64,000 bases of DNA from an uncultured Oscillospiraceae bacterium (GTDB lineage Bacteria > Bacillota > Clostridia > Oscillospirales > Oscillospiraceae), in the NCBI GenBank assembly GCA_910589155.1, contig CAJURY010000010.1, forward strand, positions 1-64,000, in the 5' to 3' direction. Below the pieces are notes generated by a model that had not been told where the DNA came from, made no database searches, and worked only from the letters and a program-made list of their open reading frames with translations. This document shows, piece after piece, positions 56,075 to 64,000 of the stretch. A program made the translations under genes and the position numbers. The first letter of the stretch is position 1. Every line of letters begins with the position of its first letter.

Positions 56075-57200
56075 TGCCGTTTCCTCCTTCCCGGGCGGCG
56101 AGTTCCTCCCGCGCAGACTTTACCACCAGCTTCTGCCGGTAATTGGCAAGGAACTGCTCGGCGGCGAAAAACAGGAAAATCACTGCCTGAATGATGGAAA
56201 TGAGCTGGCTTGGCACGCCGCAATAGGTGGACATGAGGCTGCACCCTTTATCCAGATAAGCCATAAACAGCGCCGCCAAAGGCACAAATAGCGGATTATT
56301 TCCAGCCAGAATGGCAATGGTCATACCCGTCCAGCCGTAGCCGGGGAGCGCGCCCCAGTTATAAGTACCATAGCGCCCCAGCATTTCAATACCGCCGCCA
56401 AGCCCCGCCAGAATACCGCCGACCACCTGACACAAAATGATAGTTCCCGCCACGGGAAGCCCCGCGTATTTGGCAAAGGACTGGTTCATGCCGATCATGC
56501 GAATGGCATAGCCCCAGCGGGTGCGATACAGGAATAGGGCGGTAAGCGCCACAAAAACCAGTGCAACTAAAAATCCCACGGATAAATTGGAGCCGTTGTC
56601 TACCAGCGGGGCGATTTTTGCCGTATCCAAAAAGGGATAGCTTTGAATGGAGCCTTTTGTCTTATCCGACAGATAGGTATTCATGAAATACTTGATGATA
56701 TACAAAATCACATAGTTTAGCATTAAGGAGCTGACCATTTCGCTGACGTTCAGCTTCGCCTTTAAAACGGCGGGAATCAGCATCATGAGACCGCAGACAA
56801 TCGCGCCCATCAGCACGCAAAATACCGGATGCAGCCCCGCCGCCATGGGGACGTACACCGCGCACATGGCCGCCACGAATGCGCCCAGCATACAGCCGCC
56901 CTCCACGCCCATGTTAAACTGATTGGCGGAAAACATGACGCACACGGATAGTCCCGTAAAAATCGTGGGAATCATCGCCGCCAGAATGTCGGTGAAATTT
57001 TTGGTGTTGAACGCGCCGCTTTTACGAAACAGCGGGCCGATAAGAAGCTGCTGCAAAGCTTCCCCAGTGGTGCGCAGGCGTTCCCCCAAGGAATCGCCCC
57101 CGGCGGAAATGAAAATCAAAAGGGTTGCCACCAGAAGGGCGATGCCAATGGCGCAGAGGCTCCGCACCAGGCTGAACAGGAGACTTCTTTTTTTAGTCAT
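56067..57200 (-). CDS. ABC transporter permease 1, nucleoside (BMP) type
   Basis: A 377-residue permease of the same type (NupP-like), with about ten helices. It shows NQFNMGVEGGCMLGAFVAA (about 102-120), WGYAIRMIGMNQSFAKYAGLPV as the coupling loop, and YGWTGMTIAILAGNNPLFVPLAALFMAYL. The longer N-terminus compared with permease 2 carries a periplasmic loop (about 33-80). Its start overlaps the ATPase stop by eight bases. Confidence 0.93.
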   Translation of the reverse strand: MTKKRSLLFSLVRSLCAIGIALLVATLLIFISAGGDSLGERLRTTGEALQQLLIGPLFRKSGAFNTKNFTDILAAMIPTIFTGLSVCVMFSANQFNMGVEGGCMLGAFVAAMCAVYVPMAAGLHPVFCVLMGAIVCGLMMLIPAVLKAKLNVSEMVSSLMLNYVILYIIKYFMNTYLSDKTKGSIQSYPFLDTAKIAPLVDNGSNLSVGFLVALVFVALTALFLYRTRWGYAIRMIGMNQSFAKYAGLPVAGTIILCQVVGGILAGLGGGIEMLGRYGTYNWGALPGYGWTGMTIAILAGNNPLFVPLAALFMAYLDKGCSLMSTYCGVPSQLISIIQAVIFLFFAAEQFLANYRQKLVVKSAREELAAREGGNGNG

Positions 57201-58782
57201 GGCACACCTTCCTCGTTTCTTCCGGCGGCTGGGTCTGCACGCCCAGCATGTATTCGCCCATGATTTTGTCGTTTAGTTCTGCGGTATCTTCAAAATAGGC
57301 GGCGATTTTGCCGCCGTACATTACAATCAGACTGTCGGACAGCTCCATGACCTCGTTGAGGTCGGCGGAAACCAGCAATACCGCCGCCCCCGCCCGGCTC
57401 AGTTCCACCAGTTTTTTGCGGATCAATTCCGTCGCGCCTACGTCGATGCCGCGGGTTGGCTGGTCGGCCAGAATGAAAACCGGGTCATTGGAAAACTCTC
57501 TGGCCACCACAACCTTTTGGATATTGCCACCGGAAAGCATTTTCACCTTTTGCTTCCCGGAGCGGCACAAAACGGCGTAGTCTGCGATGAGCTTTTTGGT
57601 ATCGCCGCGTATGGCCTTCATGCGGAAGATGGAGCCGCGGTTGTATTTTTTGCTGGCGACCCGGTCGGCAATCAGGTTTTCCTCAATGGAAGCGTCCGCC
57701 GCGATGCCAAAAAGCATCCGATCCTCCGGCACCAGGGAAACGCCCGTTTGCCGCAGTTTTTTCTGGGAAAGCCCCAGAATGCTTTTGCCGCCTACGGCAG
57801 CTGTGCCGCCGTCCGGCTGGTTCAAACCGAACAGCATATCCACAAGCTCTTTTTGTCCATTGCCCTCCACGCCGGCAACCCCCAGAATTTCCCCCGCCCG
57901 CAGGTCAAAGGAAATGCCGTTTAGCATTTTTCTGCCCCATTCGTTGGTATATTCCAGATTTCGCACCTGCAAAATGGTCTCGCCGGGCTGCGCCTTCTCC
58001 TTTTCCACCGTAAGAACCACATCTCTGCCCACCATCAGCCGGGAAATTTCCGCCTTGGTAATCCCCTTGGTCTCGTAAACGCCCATGGATTTCCCGCCGC
58101 GCAAGACGGTCATGCGGTCGGTGATCTCCAGAATCTCGTTCAGCTTGTGAGAAATAAATAAGATGGTGTAGCCTTCCGTTTTTAGGTGGGTCAATTCCCG
58201 AAACAGCTCTTCCGTCTCCTGAGAGGTCAAAACGGCGGTGGGTTCGTCCAGAATGAGGATTTTCGCCCCGCGCACCAGGGCTTTCAAAATTTCCACCTTC
58301 TGCTTCATGCCCACGGGAATATCCATCACTCTGGCGTTGGGGTCTACGTTTAAATGAAAGCGGGCGGCGTATTCCTCCGTGATCCGCACCGCCTTTTTCC
58401 GGTCAATGACCAGGCCTTTTTTGGTAGGCGCCGTGCCAAGGACGATATTTTCCGCCACTGTGAGGCTGGGAACCAGCATGAAGTGCTGGTGCACCATACC
58501 CACGCCCTTGGCAATGGCGGCGTTGGGGGAGGAAAATTTCACCGTCTCTCCGTTGATTGAGATTTCACCGGAGGTGGGCTGCTCCATTCCGAAGAGCATT
58601 TTCATCAAAGTGGACTTACCCGCGCCGTTTTCTCCCATCAGAGCGTGGATTTCTCCTTTGCGGACGAACAGATCCACGCTTTGATTGGCGGCGACGCCGT
58701 TGGGATAAATCTTGCTGATGGATTTCATTTCCACTGCATAGGTCTCTTTGTCGCTCCATTCCACTTTTTTCGCGTCGGCCAT
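57193..58782 (-). CDS. ABC transporter ATP-binding protein, nucleoside (BMP) type
   Basis: A 529-residue double ATPase (NupO/YufO-like). Domain 1 has GENGAGKSTLMKMLFGM near residues 47-63. Domain 2 has GVEGNGQKELVDMLFGL, a degenerate Walker A without the usual Lys-Ser/Thr, as normal in this sugar/nucleoside family, and MLSGGNIQKVVVAREFSNDP. It energises uptake by the two permeases. The ATG at 58782 is preferred for spacing from AAAGGAGAG. A 281-base gap with repeats separates it from the BMP lipoprotein gene upstream. Confidence 0.93.
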   Translation of the reverse strand: MADAKKVEWSDKETYAVEMKSISKIYPNGVAANQSVDLFVRKGEIHALMGENGAGKSTLMKMLFGMEQPTSGEISINGETVKFSSPNAAIAKGVGMVHQHFMLVPSLTVAENIVLGTAPTKKGLVIDRKKAVRITEEYAARFHLNVDPNARVMDIPVGMKQKVEILKALVRGAKILILDEPTAVLTSQETEELFRELTHLKTEGYTILFISHKLNEILEITDRMTVLRGGKSMGVYETKGITKAEISRLMVGRDVVLTVEKEKAQPGETILQVRNLEYTNEWGRKMLNGISFDLRAGEILGVAGVEGNGQKELVDMLFGLNQPDGGTAAVGGKSILGLSQKKLRQTGVSLVPEDRMLFGIAADASIEENLIADRVASKKYNRGSIFRMKAIRGDTKKLIADYAVLCRSGKQKVKMLSGGNIQKVVVAREFSNDPVFILADQPTRGIDVGATELIRKKLVELSRAGAAVLLVSADLNEVMELSDSLIVMYGGKIAAYFEDTAELNDKIMGEYMLGVQTQPPEETRKVCHD

Positions 58783-58911
58783 TTGCATCTCTCCTTTCTA
58801 TGTTGTAACGCTCTCGCATTCAAGTTTATGGCATATTTCCTGCCGTTGCCGCAGGGGTGAACCAATGTTTCGCCTGCTTCACCCAATTTCTGATGCAATT
58901 CCGATAAAGGG

Positions 58912-58995
58912 TCGCAGGGGCGCACCTATGTGCGCGCCCGTTACCGGAAATAAAAGAGATACTCCGGCGGACGGACACATAGATCCGCCCCTACG
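58912..58995. repeat. Dispersed repeat, family A, head-to-head pair
   Basis: AGGGGCGCACCTATGTGCGC with CGCCCGTTACCGG (left) and CTCCGGCGGACGGACACATA with GATCCGCCCCTACGC (right) are inverted copies of one unit. The same pair is at 5139-5235. It lies between the BMP lipoprotein and ATPase genes of one transport system. Confidence 0.65.
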
Positions 58996-59025
58996 CAGCA
59001 CTTCAATGCGGCTGCCGTCTGCAAG

Positions 59026-59053
59026 AAAGGGCTGCTGCAAACGCAGCAGCCCT
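59026..59053 (-). terminator. Terminator after the BMP lipoprotein gene
   Basis: AAGGGCTGCTGC pairs with GCAGCAGCCCTT around an AAAC/GTTT loop, followed by TTCTTG on the minus strand, 16 bases past the stop. It may attenuate downstream expression, giving more binding protein than ATPase. Confidence 0.7.
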
Positions 59054-59069
59054 TCTAGATGCAATTCTA

Positions 59070-60179
59070 TTACGGACGGACGGAATCCCGCAGGGCTTCC
59101 AGCGCGCCGGTTTCCTCGCCAATGGCGGTGGGAACGGTAATTTCACCTTTCATAATCGCCTTCATGGCGTCGCCTACTTTTCTCTGGGTTTCCTCAGAAG
59201 CGTACGTATTGTAGTTCTTGTCGGTGACGATGCCCACGCCGCCTTCCGCAATCCCAAGCAGGATGTTTTCACCCCAATGCTCTTTCCCCGCGTCCAGTTC
59301 ATCAAAGAACCAAACCAAGGACTGGCCGATGTTCTTGAGGCCGGAGGTCAAGGTAATAGCGGCCAGGTCCTCAGAGAAGGTCAGCTCCTGGTCGGAGTCC
59401 ACACCGATGTACCACGCCTTGCCGGTTTCCAGCGCTGCTTCCGCCGCGCCGTTCCCCGCGTTGCCGGCTACGCCCCAGATGATGTCGCACTTATTGTCGT
59501 TAATCATGGAAAGGCCGTATTCCTTGGCGCCAGCGGTGTTTACATAGTCGTTGGTATAGCGGGTATCCACTTTCACGTCGGGATTTACAGACTGTGCGCC
59601 GGTGATGAAACCGTACAAGAAGTCGTTGATCACAGGGCTGTCCATGCCGCCCACAAAGCCCAAGACCGCGTCCTCGTTGATATTTTTCAGGCTGGTATCC
59701 GTAGTCATGCAGGCAGCGAACACGCCCACCAGATAGCCCATGTCGTTTTGCTTGTAGTTGATGTTCACAACGTTGGGCTGGGTTGCTTCGGAATCGTAAA
59801 TCAGATAGTGCTGATCGGGGTATTTGGCGGCGACTTCGTCCAGATACTCCGGCATTTGATAGGTACCGCATACGATGAGGTCGTATTCCTTGGAATCGGA
59901 AACCTCGTACAAGGTGCTCAGCCACTTGGGCTGATCGGAGTCCAAACCGCCCATTTCGATGGTCTTGTAGGTAATGCGGCCGGCATCCTTGAGCTGCTTC
60001 AGACCGGCTTCCGCAGAGTCAAAGAAGGACTTGTCGCCTAAGTTGCCGTTTACCAGGTTGCATACGTTGTATACTTTGTCCTTGGGCGCATCGCCCTGGG
60101 TCTTGCCGCCAGAGGTACCGCAGGCGCACAAAGACAGCACCAGCGTAAGCGCCAACAGCATTGCAATCAACTTTTTCAT
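59070..60179 (-). CDS. bmpA: BMP-family substrate-binding lipoprotein (nucleoside)
   Basis: A 369-residue lipoprotein of the BMP/Med family, the binding component of a nucleoside ABC importer. The signal peptide is residues 1-19 (KKLIAMLLALTLVLSLCAC), with lipidation probably at Cys20. It shows YKQNDMGYLVGVFAACMTTD and GFVGGMDSPVINDFLYGF, the ligand-binding fold motifs, and GVDSDQE near residue 277 typical of the family. GGAGG precedes the ATG. It heads the transporter cluster. Confidence 0.95.
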   Translation of the reverse strand: MKKLIAMLLALTLVLSLCACGTSGGKTQGDAPKDKVYNVCNLVNGNLGDKSFFDSAEAGLKQLKDAGRITYKTIEMGGLDSDQPKWLSTLYEVSDSKEYDLIVCGTYQMPEYLDEVAAKYPDQHYLIYDSEATQPNVVNINYKQNDMGYLVGVFAACMTTDTSLKNINEDAVLGFVGGMDSPVINDFLYGFITGAQSVNPDVKVDTRYTNDYVNTAGAKEYGLSMINDNKCDIIWGVAGNAGNGAAEAALETGKAWYIGVDSDQELTFSEDLAAITLTSGLKNIGQSLVWFFDELDAGKEHWGENILLGIAEGGVGIVTDKNYNTYASEETQRKVGDAMKAIMKGEITVPTAIGEETGALEALRDSVRP

Positions 60180-60232
60180 TGTGTTTCCTCCAATTTAGAT
60201 TTTGGTTTATTATGGGATAAATTGGTCAATCC

Positions 60233-60262
60233 TATTGTAAACGATGGGGTGTTTTTTGTCAA
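60233..60262 (-). promoter_or_regulatory. Promoter of bmpA
   Basis: On the minus strand, TTGACA (60257-60262), 18 bases and TACAAT (60233-60238). No purine-type riboswitch was recognised in the 54-base leader. Confidence 0.6.
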
Positions 60263-60339
60263 TGTTTTTTGCCTTTTTTCAGGGCCGGCGGATTTTTGCG
60301 ACAGAGGGCAATCTGTCTTAAAAAATTTCTTTTTCCCCC

Positions 60340-60367
60340 TTGACATTTTGAAAAAAAGGGCTATAGT
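60340..60367 (+). promoter_or_regulatory. clpB promoter
   Basis: TTGACA (60340-60345), 16 bases, TATAGT (60362-60367). The CIRCE operator starts 14 bases downstream, overlapping the transcription start. Confidence 0.7.
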
Positions 60368-60380
60368 GTAGGAAAAGAGA

Positions 60381-60407
60381 TTAGCACTCCACAAAAGAGA
60401 GTGCTAA
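60381..60407. promoter_or_regulatory. CIRCE operator (HrcA site)
   Basis: TTAGCACTC, nine bases, GAGTGCTAA is an exact match to the CIRCE consensus. It places clpB under HrcA heat-shock repression. No hrcA lies in the window. Confidence 0.96.
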
Positions 60408-60444
60408 AACATTGCCAGATGGTCTGGCGCAAGGAGGTTATATG

Positions 60445-63042
60445 ATGGATTTCAATCATTACACGCAAAAATCATTGGAAGCGGTGCAGCTTGCCAGAAA
60501 CCTGGCAGTGCAGCAAGGACAACAGCAATTGGAGCAGATACATTTGCTATCGGCGCTTTTGCAGCAGGAAAACGGTCTCATTCCGCAGCTTCTGAAGAAA
60601 ATGGGCGTGACGGTGGAAAGTCTCGCCGCGGCGGTACAGGCGGAAGTGGAAAAGCTTCCCAAGGTATCCGGCAGCGTCCCGGCGGACGCTTTTTATATCA
60701 GTCGGGAAGCAAACGACGCCCTGAATGCGGCGGAAAATCTGGCAAAACAGATGAAAGACGAGTATATTTCCGTGGAGCATCTGTTTTTGGGCTTGCTGGA
60801 AGCGGCGGAAGGCGCGGTGAAAGGCCTTTTCCATACCTACCGCATTGGCAAAGAGGACGCTTTGCAGGCCTTGCAGACAGTACGGGGCAGTCAGCGGGTG
60901 ACGACAGACAACCCGGAAGGCACTTACGAAGCTCTGGAAAAATACGCGGTGAACCTCATCAAGCAGGCGAAAAGCAAAAAAATGGATCCGGTGATTGGCC
61001 GGGACGAGGAAATCCGCAACGTCATCCGCATTCTTTCACGAAAAACAAAAAACAATCCTGTGCTCATTGGTGAACCCGGCGTAGGCAAAACCGCCATTGC
61101 CGAAGGGCTTGCCCAGCGGATTGTCCGGGGCGACGTGCCCGGCAGCCTGCAAGACAAGGTCATCTATTCTTTGGATATGGGCGCGCTGATTGCCGGTGCA
61201 AAATACCGGGGCGAATTTGAGGAGCGGCTGAAAGCCGTACTAAATGAAGTCAAGCAGTCCGACGGGCAGACAATTTTGTTCATCGACGAGCTGCACACCA
61301 TTGTGGGAGCAGGAAAAACCGAAGGCTCCATGGATGCGGGAAATCTCCTAAAGCCCATGCTGGCCAGAGGAGAGCTGCACTGCATCGGCGCGACAACCCT
61401 GGACGAATACCGCCAGTATATTGAAAAGGATCCCGCATTGGAGCGGCGGTTCCAGCCGGTTTTGGTGGATGAACCCACGGTAGAGGACGCCATCGCTATT
61501 TTGCGCGGCCTGAAAGAACGGTACGAGGTGTTTCACGGGGTGAAAATCACCGACGCGGCAATCATCGCCGCCGCTACCCTTTCCCACCGGTATATCACCG
61601 ACCGCTTTTTGCCGGACAAGGCCATCGATTTAATCGACGAGGCCTGCGCCCTCATCCGCACGGAAATGGACTCCATGCCCACAGAGCTGGATCAGCTATC
61701 CCGGCGCATTACCCAAATGGAAATTGAGGAAGCCGCGCTGAAGAAAGAGGACGACCCCATGTCCAAGGCGCGCCTTGCGGAATTGCAGAAGGAGCTGGCA
61801 GAACGCAAGGATCAGTTCAACGCCCAGAAAGCCCAGTGGGAAAACGAGAAAAACGCCATCGGCCGGGTGCAGCAGCTCAGGGAGCAGATGGAAGCCCTGA
61901 ACCGGCAGATTGAAACCGCCGAGCAGAACTACGAGCTGGAAAAGGCGGCGGAGCTGAAATATGGCAAGCTGCCTCAGCTCAAACAGCAATTGGAGCAAGA
62001 GGAAAAATTGGCGGCGGAGGCCAAGGAAACCAGTATGCTTCGGGATAAGGTGACGGAGGAGGAAATCGCGAAAATTGTGGAGCGGTGGACAGGCATTCCC
62101 GTCTCCCGGCTGGTACAGGGGGAACGGGAAAAGCTTCTCGCCCTTGCCGAACGGCTGCATGGTCGGGTTATCGGCCAGGACGAGGCGGTGCAGGCGGTGA
62201 CGGAAGCCATCCAGCGCAGCCGCGCCGGGATTCAGGATCCCAACCGTCCCATTGGCTCTTTCCTGTTTTTGGGTCCTACGGGCGTGGGCAAAACAGAACT
62301 GGCGAAAACCCTGGCTGAGACGCTGTTTGACGATGAAAACAACATGGTCCGTATCGATATGTCCGAATATATGGAGAAGTTTGCCGTTTCCCGCCTCATC
62401 GGCGCGCCTCCCGGCTATGTGGGCTACGAAGAAGGCGGCCAACTCACGGAAGCCGTCCGGCGCAAGCCCTACTCCGTTATTTTGTTTGACGAGGTGGAAA
62501 AAGCCCACCCGGATGTATTTAACGTTTTGCTGCAAGTACTGGACGACGGACGCATTACGGATGCGCAGGGCAGAACCGTGGATTTCAAGAATACCATCAT
62601 CATTCTGACCTCCAATTTAGGCTCGCAGTATTTACTGGAGGGCGTCCGTGCCGACGGAACCATACAGGAGGAAGCCAAGCAGGCGGTAAGCGCCTTGCTG
62701 CGGCAGTCCTTCCGACCGGAATTCTTAAACCGGCTGGATGAGATCGTATTCTACAAGCCCCTGACCAAAAAGGACGTTACTTCTATCATCGACTTGCAGA
62801 TTGCAAAATTGAACCAGCGGCTTGCCCAGCAGCAAATTCAGTGCAAGCTCACAGAAAAGGCCAAGCAATTTATTGTAGATGCGGCCTACGATCCCCAGTA
62901 CGGCGCAAGACCCCTGCGCCGGTACGTGCAGCACACGGTGGAAACCCTGCTTGCCAAACGGCTTCTGTCCGGCAGCATTTTACCCGGACAAACAATCACC
63001 GTAGACGCGCAGGAAAAACAGCTCACCCTATCCGCATATTAA
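60445..63042 (+). CDS. clpB: ClpB protein disaggregase
   Basis: An 865-residue AAA+ chaperone that reactivates aggregated proteins with DnaK. The N domain is about 1-145 (Clp_N repeats; QQLEQIHLLSALL). NBD1 has GEPGVGKTA near residue 205 and LFIDELHT. A long coiled-coil M domain lies at about 405-525, rich in Glu/Gln/Lys. NBD2 has GPTGVGKTELAKTLAE near residue 610, VILFDEVEKAHPDV, and a C-terminal domain. The M domain separates it from ClpC. I chose the ATG at 60445, seven bases after GGAGG. CIRCE lies upstream. Confidence 0.96.
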   Translation: MDFNHYTQKSLEAVQLARNLAVQQGQQQLEQIHLLSALLQQENGLIPQLLKKMGVTVESLAAAVQAEVEKLPKVSGSVPADAFYISREANDALNAAENLAKQMKDEYISVEHLFLGLLEAAEGAVKGLFHTYRIGKEDALQALQTVRGSQRVTTDNPEGTYEALEKYAVNLIKQAKSKKMDPVIGRDEEIRNVIRILSRKTKNNPVLIGEPGVGKTAIAEGLAQRIVRGDVPGSLQDKVIYSLDMGALIAGAKYRGEFEERLKAVLNEVKQSDGQTILFIDELHTIVGAGKTEGSMDAGNLLKPMLARGELHCIGATTLDEYRQYIEKDPALERRFQPVLVDEPTVEDAIAILRGLKERYEVFHGVKITDAAIIAAATLSHRYITDRFLPDKAIDLIDEACALIRTEMDSMPTELDQLSRRITQMEIEEAALKKEDDPMSKARLAELQKELAERKDQFNAQKAQWENEKNAIGRVQQLREQMEALNRQIETAEQNYELEKAAELKYGKLPQLKQQLEQEEKLAAEAKETSMLRDKVTEEEIAKIVERWTGIPVSRLVQGEREKLLALAERLHGRVIGQDEAVQAVTEAIQRSRAGIQDPNRPIGSFLFLGPTGVGKTELAKTLAETLFDDENNMVRIDMSEYMEKFAVSRLIGAPPGYVGYEEGGQLTEAVRRKPYSVILFDEVEKAHPDVFNVLLQVLDDGRITDAQGRTVDFKNTIIILTSNLGSQYLLEGVRADGTIQEEAKQAVSALLRQSFRPEFLNRLDEIVFYKPLTKKDVTSIIDLQIAKLNQRLAQQQIQCKLTEKAKQFIVDAAYDPQYGARPLRRYVQHTVETLLAKRLLSGSILPGQTITVDAQEKQLTLSAY

Positions 63043-63045
63043 ACA

Positions 63046-63082
63046 GAGCCTCCGGGCTGCCTGACTGGTAGCCCGGAGGCTC
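63046..63082. terminator. Terminator between clpB and the RelQ-like gene
   Basis: GAGCCTCCGGGCT pairs with AGCCCGGAGGCTC in a 13-bp stem around an 11-base loop, between the two convergent stop codons. Confidence 0.75.
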
Positions 63083-63085
63083 AGC

Positions 63086-63775
63086 TTACGGCGCTCCAAG
63101 CGCCGGTTCCTGGAAATCGGCGGAAAGCTGATTCAGCCGGACGGCGATGGATTCCATACGCCGGTCTGTTTCCGCAATGACCGCCGCGCATCCCGCCAAT
63201 TCCTCCGCAATCCCCGGCGGCACAACCCCGTCTGTTTTATAGTGCAGCTCATGCTCCAGACTTGCCCAAAAATCCATGGCAATGGTGCGGATCTGCACCT
63301 CCACCCGGACATTTTCCACACCGTCGCTGAGGTATACCGGCACCTGTAACACAAGATGCAAGCTGCGGTAGCCGTTGGGCTTTGGATTTTTTATGTAATC
63401 TTTTTCTCTGCAAAGCACAACGTCCGCCTGATTCACCAGCAAATTCCGAACCGTGTAAATATCCGAAATATAAGGACATATGACCCGGACGCCAGCTACG
63501 TCATTGAGATTTTCCACAATAGAATCGATTGTTATGGGAAAATGCTTGCGCTTCAATTTTCCCGCAATACTTTTTGGGGTTTTCAGCCGGGATTTTATTG
63601 TTTCAATCGGAGTTCGCTGGCCGCTGATATGATATTCTCGATTTAAAATATCCAATTTCGTGGTGATTTGTTTAATACCGCCTTCGTACAAAAGCATCAA
63701 CTGCTGATATCTGGTAGCAAAGGCCAGCAGATTTTCCTGCTGATTTAAAAGCGTTGGCGTCATAATATCATCCAT
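63086..63775 (-). CDS. RelQ/YjbM-like small alarmone synthetase
   Basis: A 229-residue single-domain (p)ppGpp synthetase. The RelA_SpoT domain covers about residues 45-170: SRLKTPKSIAGKLKRKHF, the metal Asp in LNDVAGVRVIC, GYRSLHLVL for substrate stacking and EVQIRTIAMDFWASLEHEL with the catalytic Glu. No hydrolase, TGS or ACT domain is present, so it is a small synthetase rather than Rel. I chose the ATG at 63775 with AAAGGAA upstream; a longer frame to 63877 overlaps the promoter area. It lies convergent to clpB, both stress-related. Confidence 0.92.
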   Translation of the reverse strand: MDDIMTPTLLNQQENLLAFATRYQQLMLLYEGGIKQITTKLDILNREYHISGQRTPIETIKSRLKTPKSIAGKLKRKHFPITIDSIVENLNDVAGVRVICPYISDIYTVRNLLVNQADVVLCREKDYIKNPKPNGYRSLHLVLQVPVYLSDGVENVRVEVQIRTIAMDFWASLEHELHYKTDGVVPPGIAEELAGCAAVIAETDRRMESIAVRLNQLSADFQEPALGAP

Positions 63776-63932
63776 AAGGAACATTCCTTTTCTAAACGTT
63801 ATTTCCTTTCTTATTATAGCGAAATCGGAGGGCAGAATTGTGACGAACTCATGAATTTTCCAAAGCCTGTCTTGCACAAAGCACGCCCCCTGTGGTAAAA
63901 TGAATTAAACATTTCAAAAAGGTGGTAGTTCT

Positions 63933-64000
63933 ATGGAAAACTGTATTTTTTGCAAAATTGTCGCTGGAGAAATTCCTTCCAACAAGGTTTACGAGGACGA
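63933..64000 (+). CDS. HIT-family protein, partial (cut by the window end)
   Basis: The first 22 residues (MENCIFCKIVAGEIPSNKVY and on) match the HIT/HINT family start, with the zinc-type CxxC. These are small nucleotide hydrolases or transferases. AGGTGG precedes the ATG. The catalytic HxHxH lies outside the window. Confidence 0.9.
   Translation, partial: MENCIFCKIVAGEIPSNKVYED

Noticed and set aside
58789..59069. Riboswitch between bmpA and the ATPase gene, or before bmpA
   Set aside because: The hairpins are explained by a dispersed repeat and a terminator. No purine, preQ1 or other known aptamer core was recognised.
1..64000. CRISPR array, insertion sequence, integrase or intact prophage
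   Set aside because: No regularly spaced direct repeats, transposase, recombinase or phage structural genes were seen. The repeats found are dispersed intergenic units.

Overview
The window looks like a chromosomal segment of a spore-forming Clostridia (Firmicutes), most likely an Oscillospirales-type gut bacterium. Grounds: moderately GC-rich coding sequence with AGGAGG-type ribosome binding sites, dipicolinate synthase genes dpaA/dpaB, a SpoIVB-type S55 peptidase, a T-box leader for alanyl-tRNA synthetase, DUF4364 and YlxR/YlxQ proteins, a CIRCE operator and SLH-domain surface biology. The family-level placement is an inference from gene content. Most genes are on the minus strand.

Layout. 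1-0.3 kb: two tandem consensus promoters fire leftward off the window edge into a leader resembling those before rRNA genes. 0.3-5.1 kb: hpf, DUF4364, NUDIX, dpaAB, a 598-bp inverted-repeat-bounded element, a divergent pair (53-aa protein / HTH regulator) around a perfect palindrome, and a flavin-type oxidase. 5.4-15 kb: purA, DUF3786, an Mrp ATPase, and an operon comEC-holA-rnmV-GNAT-ABC-F-unknown. 15.2-18.6 kb: a T-box operon NUDIX-alaS. 18.7-23.3 kb: a CAT-like acetyltransferase, a YjjG-type HAD phosphatase, rsmA, and divergently a glycosyltransferase-CsaB fusion. 23.4-25.4 kb: tRNA-Gln(CUG), a gene-poor AT-rich stretch with small gene remnants, and a DUF2975/XRE pair. 25.5-32.7 kb: an SLH-anchored 5'-nucleotidase, a LiaF-like XRE membrane regulator with paired palindromes upstream, an M23 peptidase whose start codon lies in a long inverted repeat, an amidohydrolase and an AT-rich AraC/GyrI regulator. 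32.8-36.8 kb: spoIVB, a small P-loop protein, pgi and a divergent ROK glucokinase.

36.9-52 kb is a long leftward block: rimP-nusA-rnpM(ylxR)-ylxQ-infB-zinc ribbon-rbfA-nrnA-truB-ribF, then the aromatic genes aroC, pheA, aroE-aroK fusion and aroQ, then rpsO-pnp. The aromatic genes sit where many Firmicutes have ribF directly followed by rpsO-pnp. 52.4-60.2 kb is a nucleoside uptake and salvage neighbourhood: a BMP lipoprotein, an ABC ATPase and two permeases, then udk, a MATE exporter and a HAD phosphatase in overlapping order. 60.3-64 kb: clpB under a perfect CIRCE operator, a RelQ-like (p)ppGpp synthetase, and the start of a HIT-family gene cut by the window end.

Functional links: CsaB pyruvylates the cell-wall polymer that SLH domains bind, and an SLH protein lies 2.2 kb away. 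The BMP/ABC importer and uridine kinase form a plausible import-and-trap unit. Dispersed intergenic repeats of at least two families recur near 5.2, 15.1, 29.2, 42.5 and 59 kb. No CRISPR array, complete insertion sequence or intact prophage was seen. The best candidates for something undescribed are the 598-bp structured element with its adjacent divergent small-gene pair (3.46-4.55 kb), the start-codon-occluding inverted repeat of the M23 gene, and the paired palindromes before the LiaF-like regulator.
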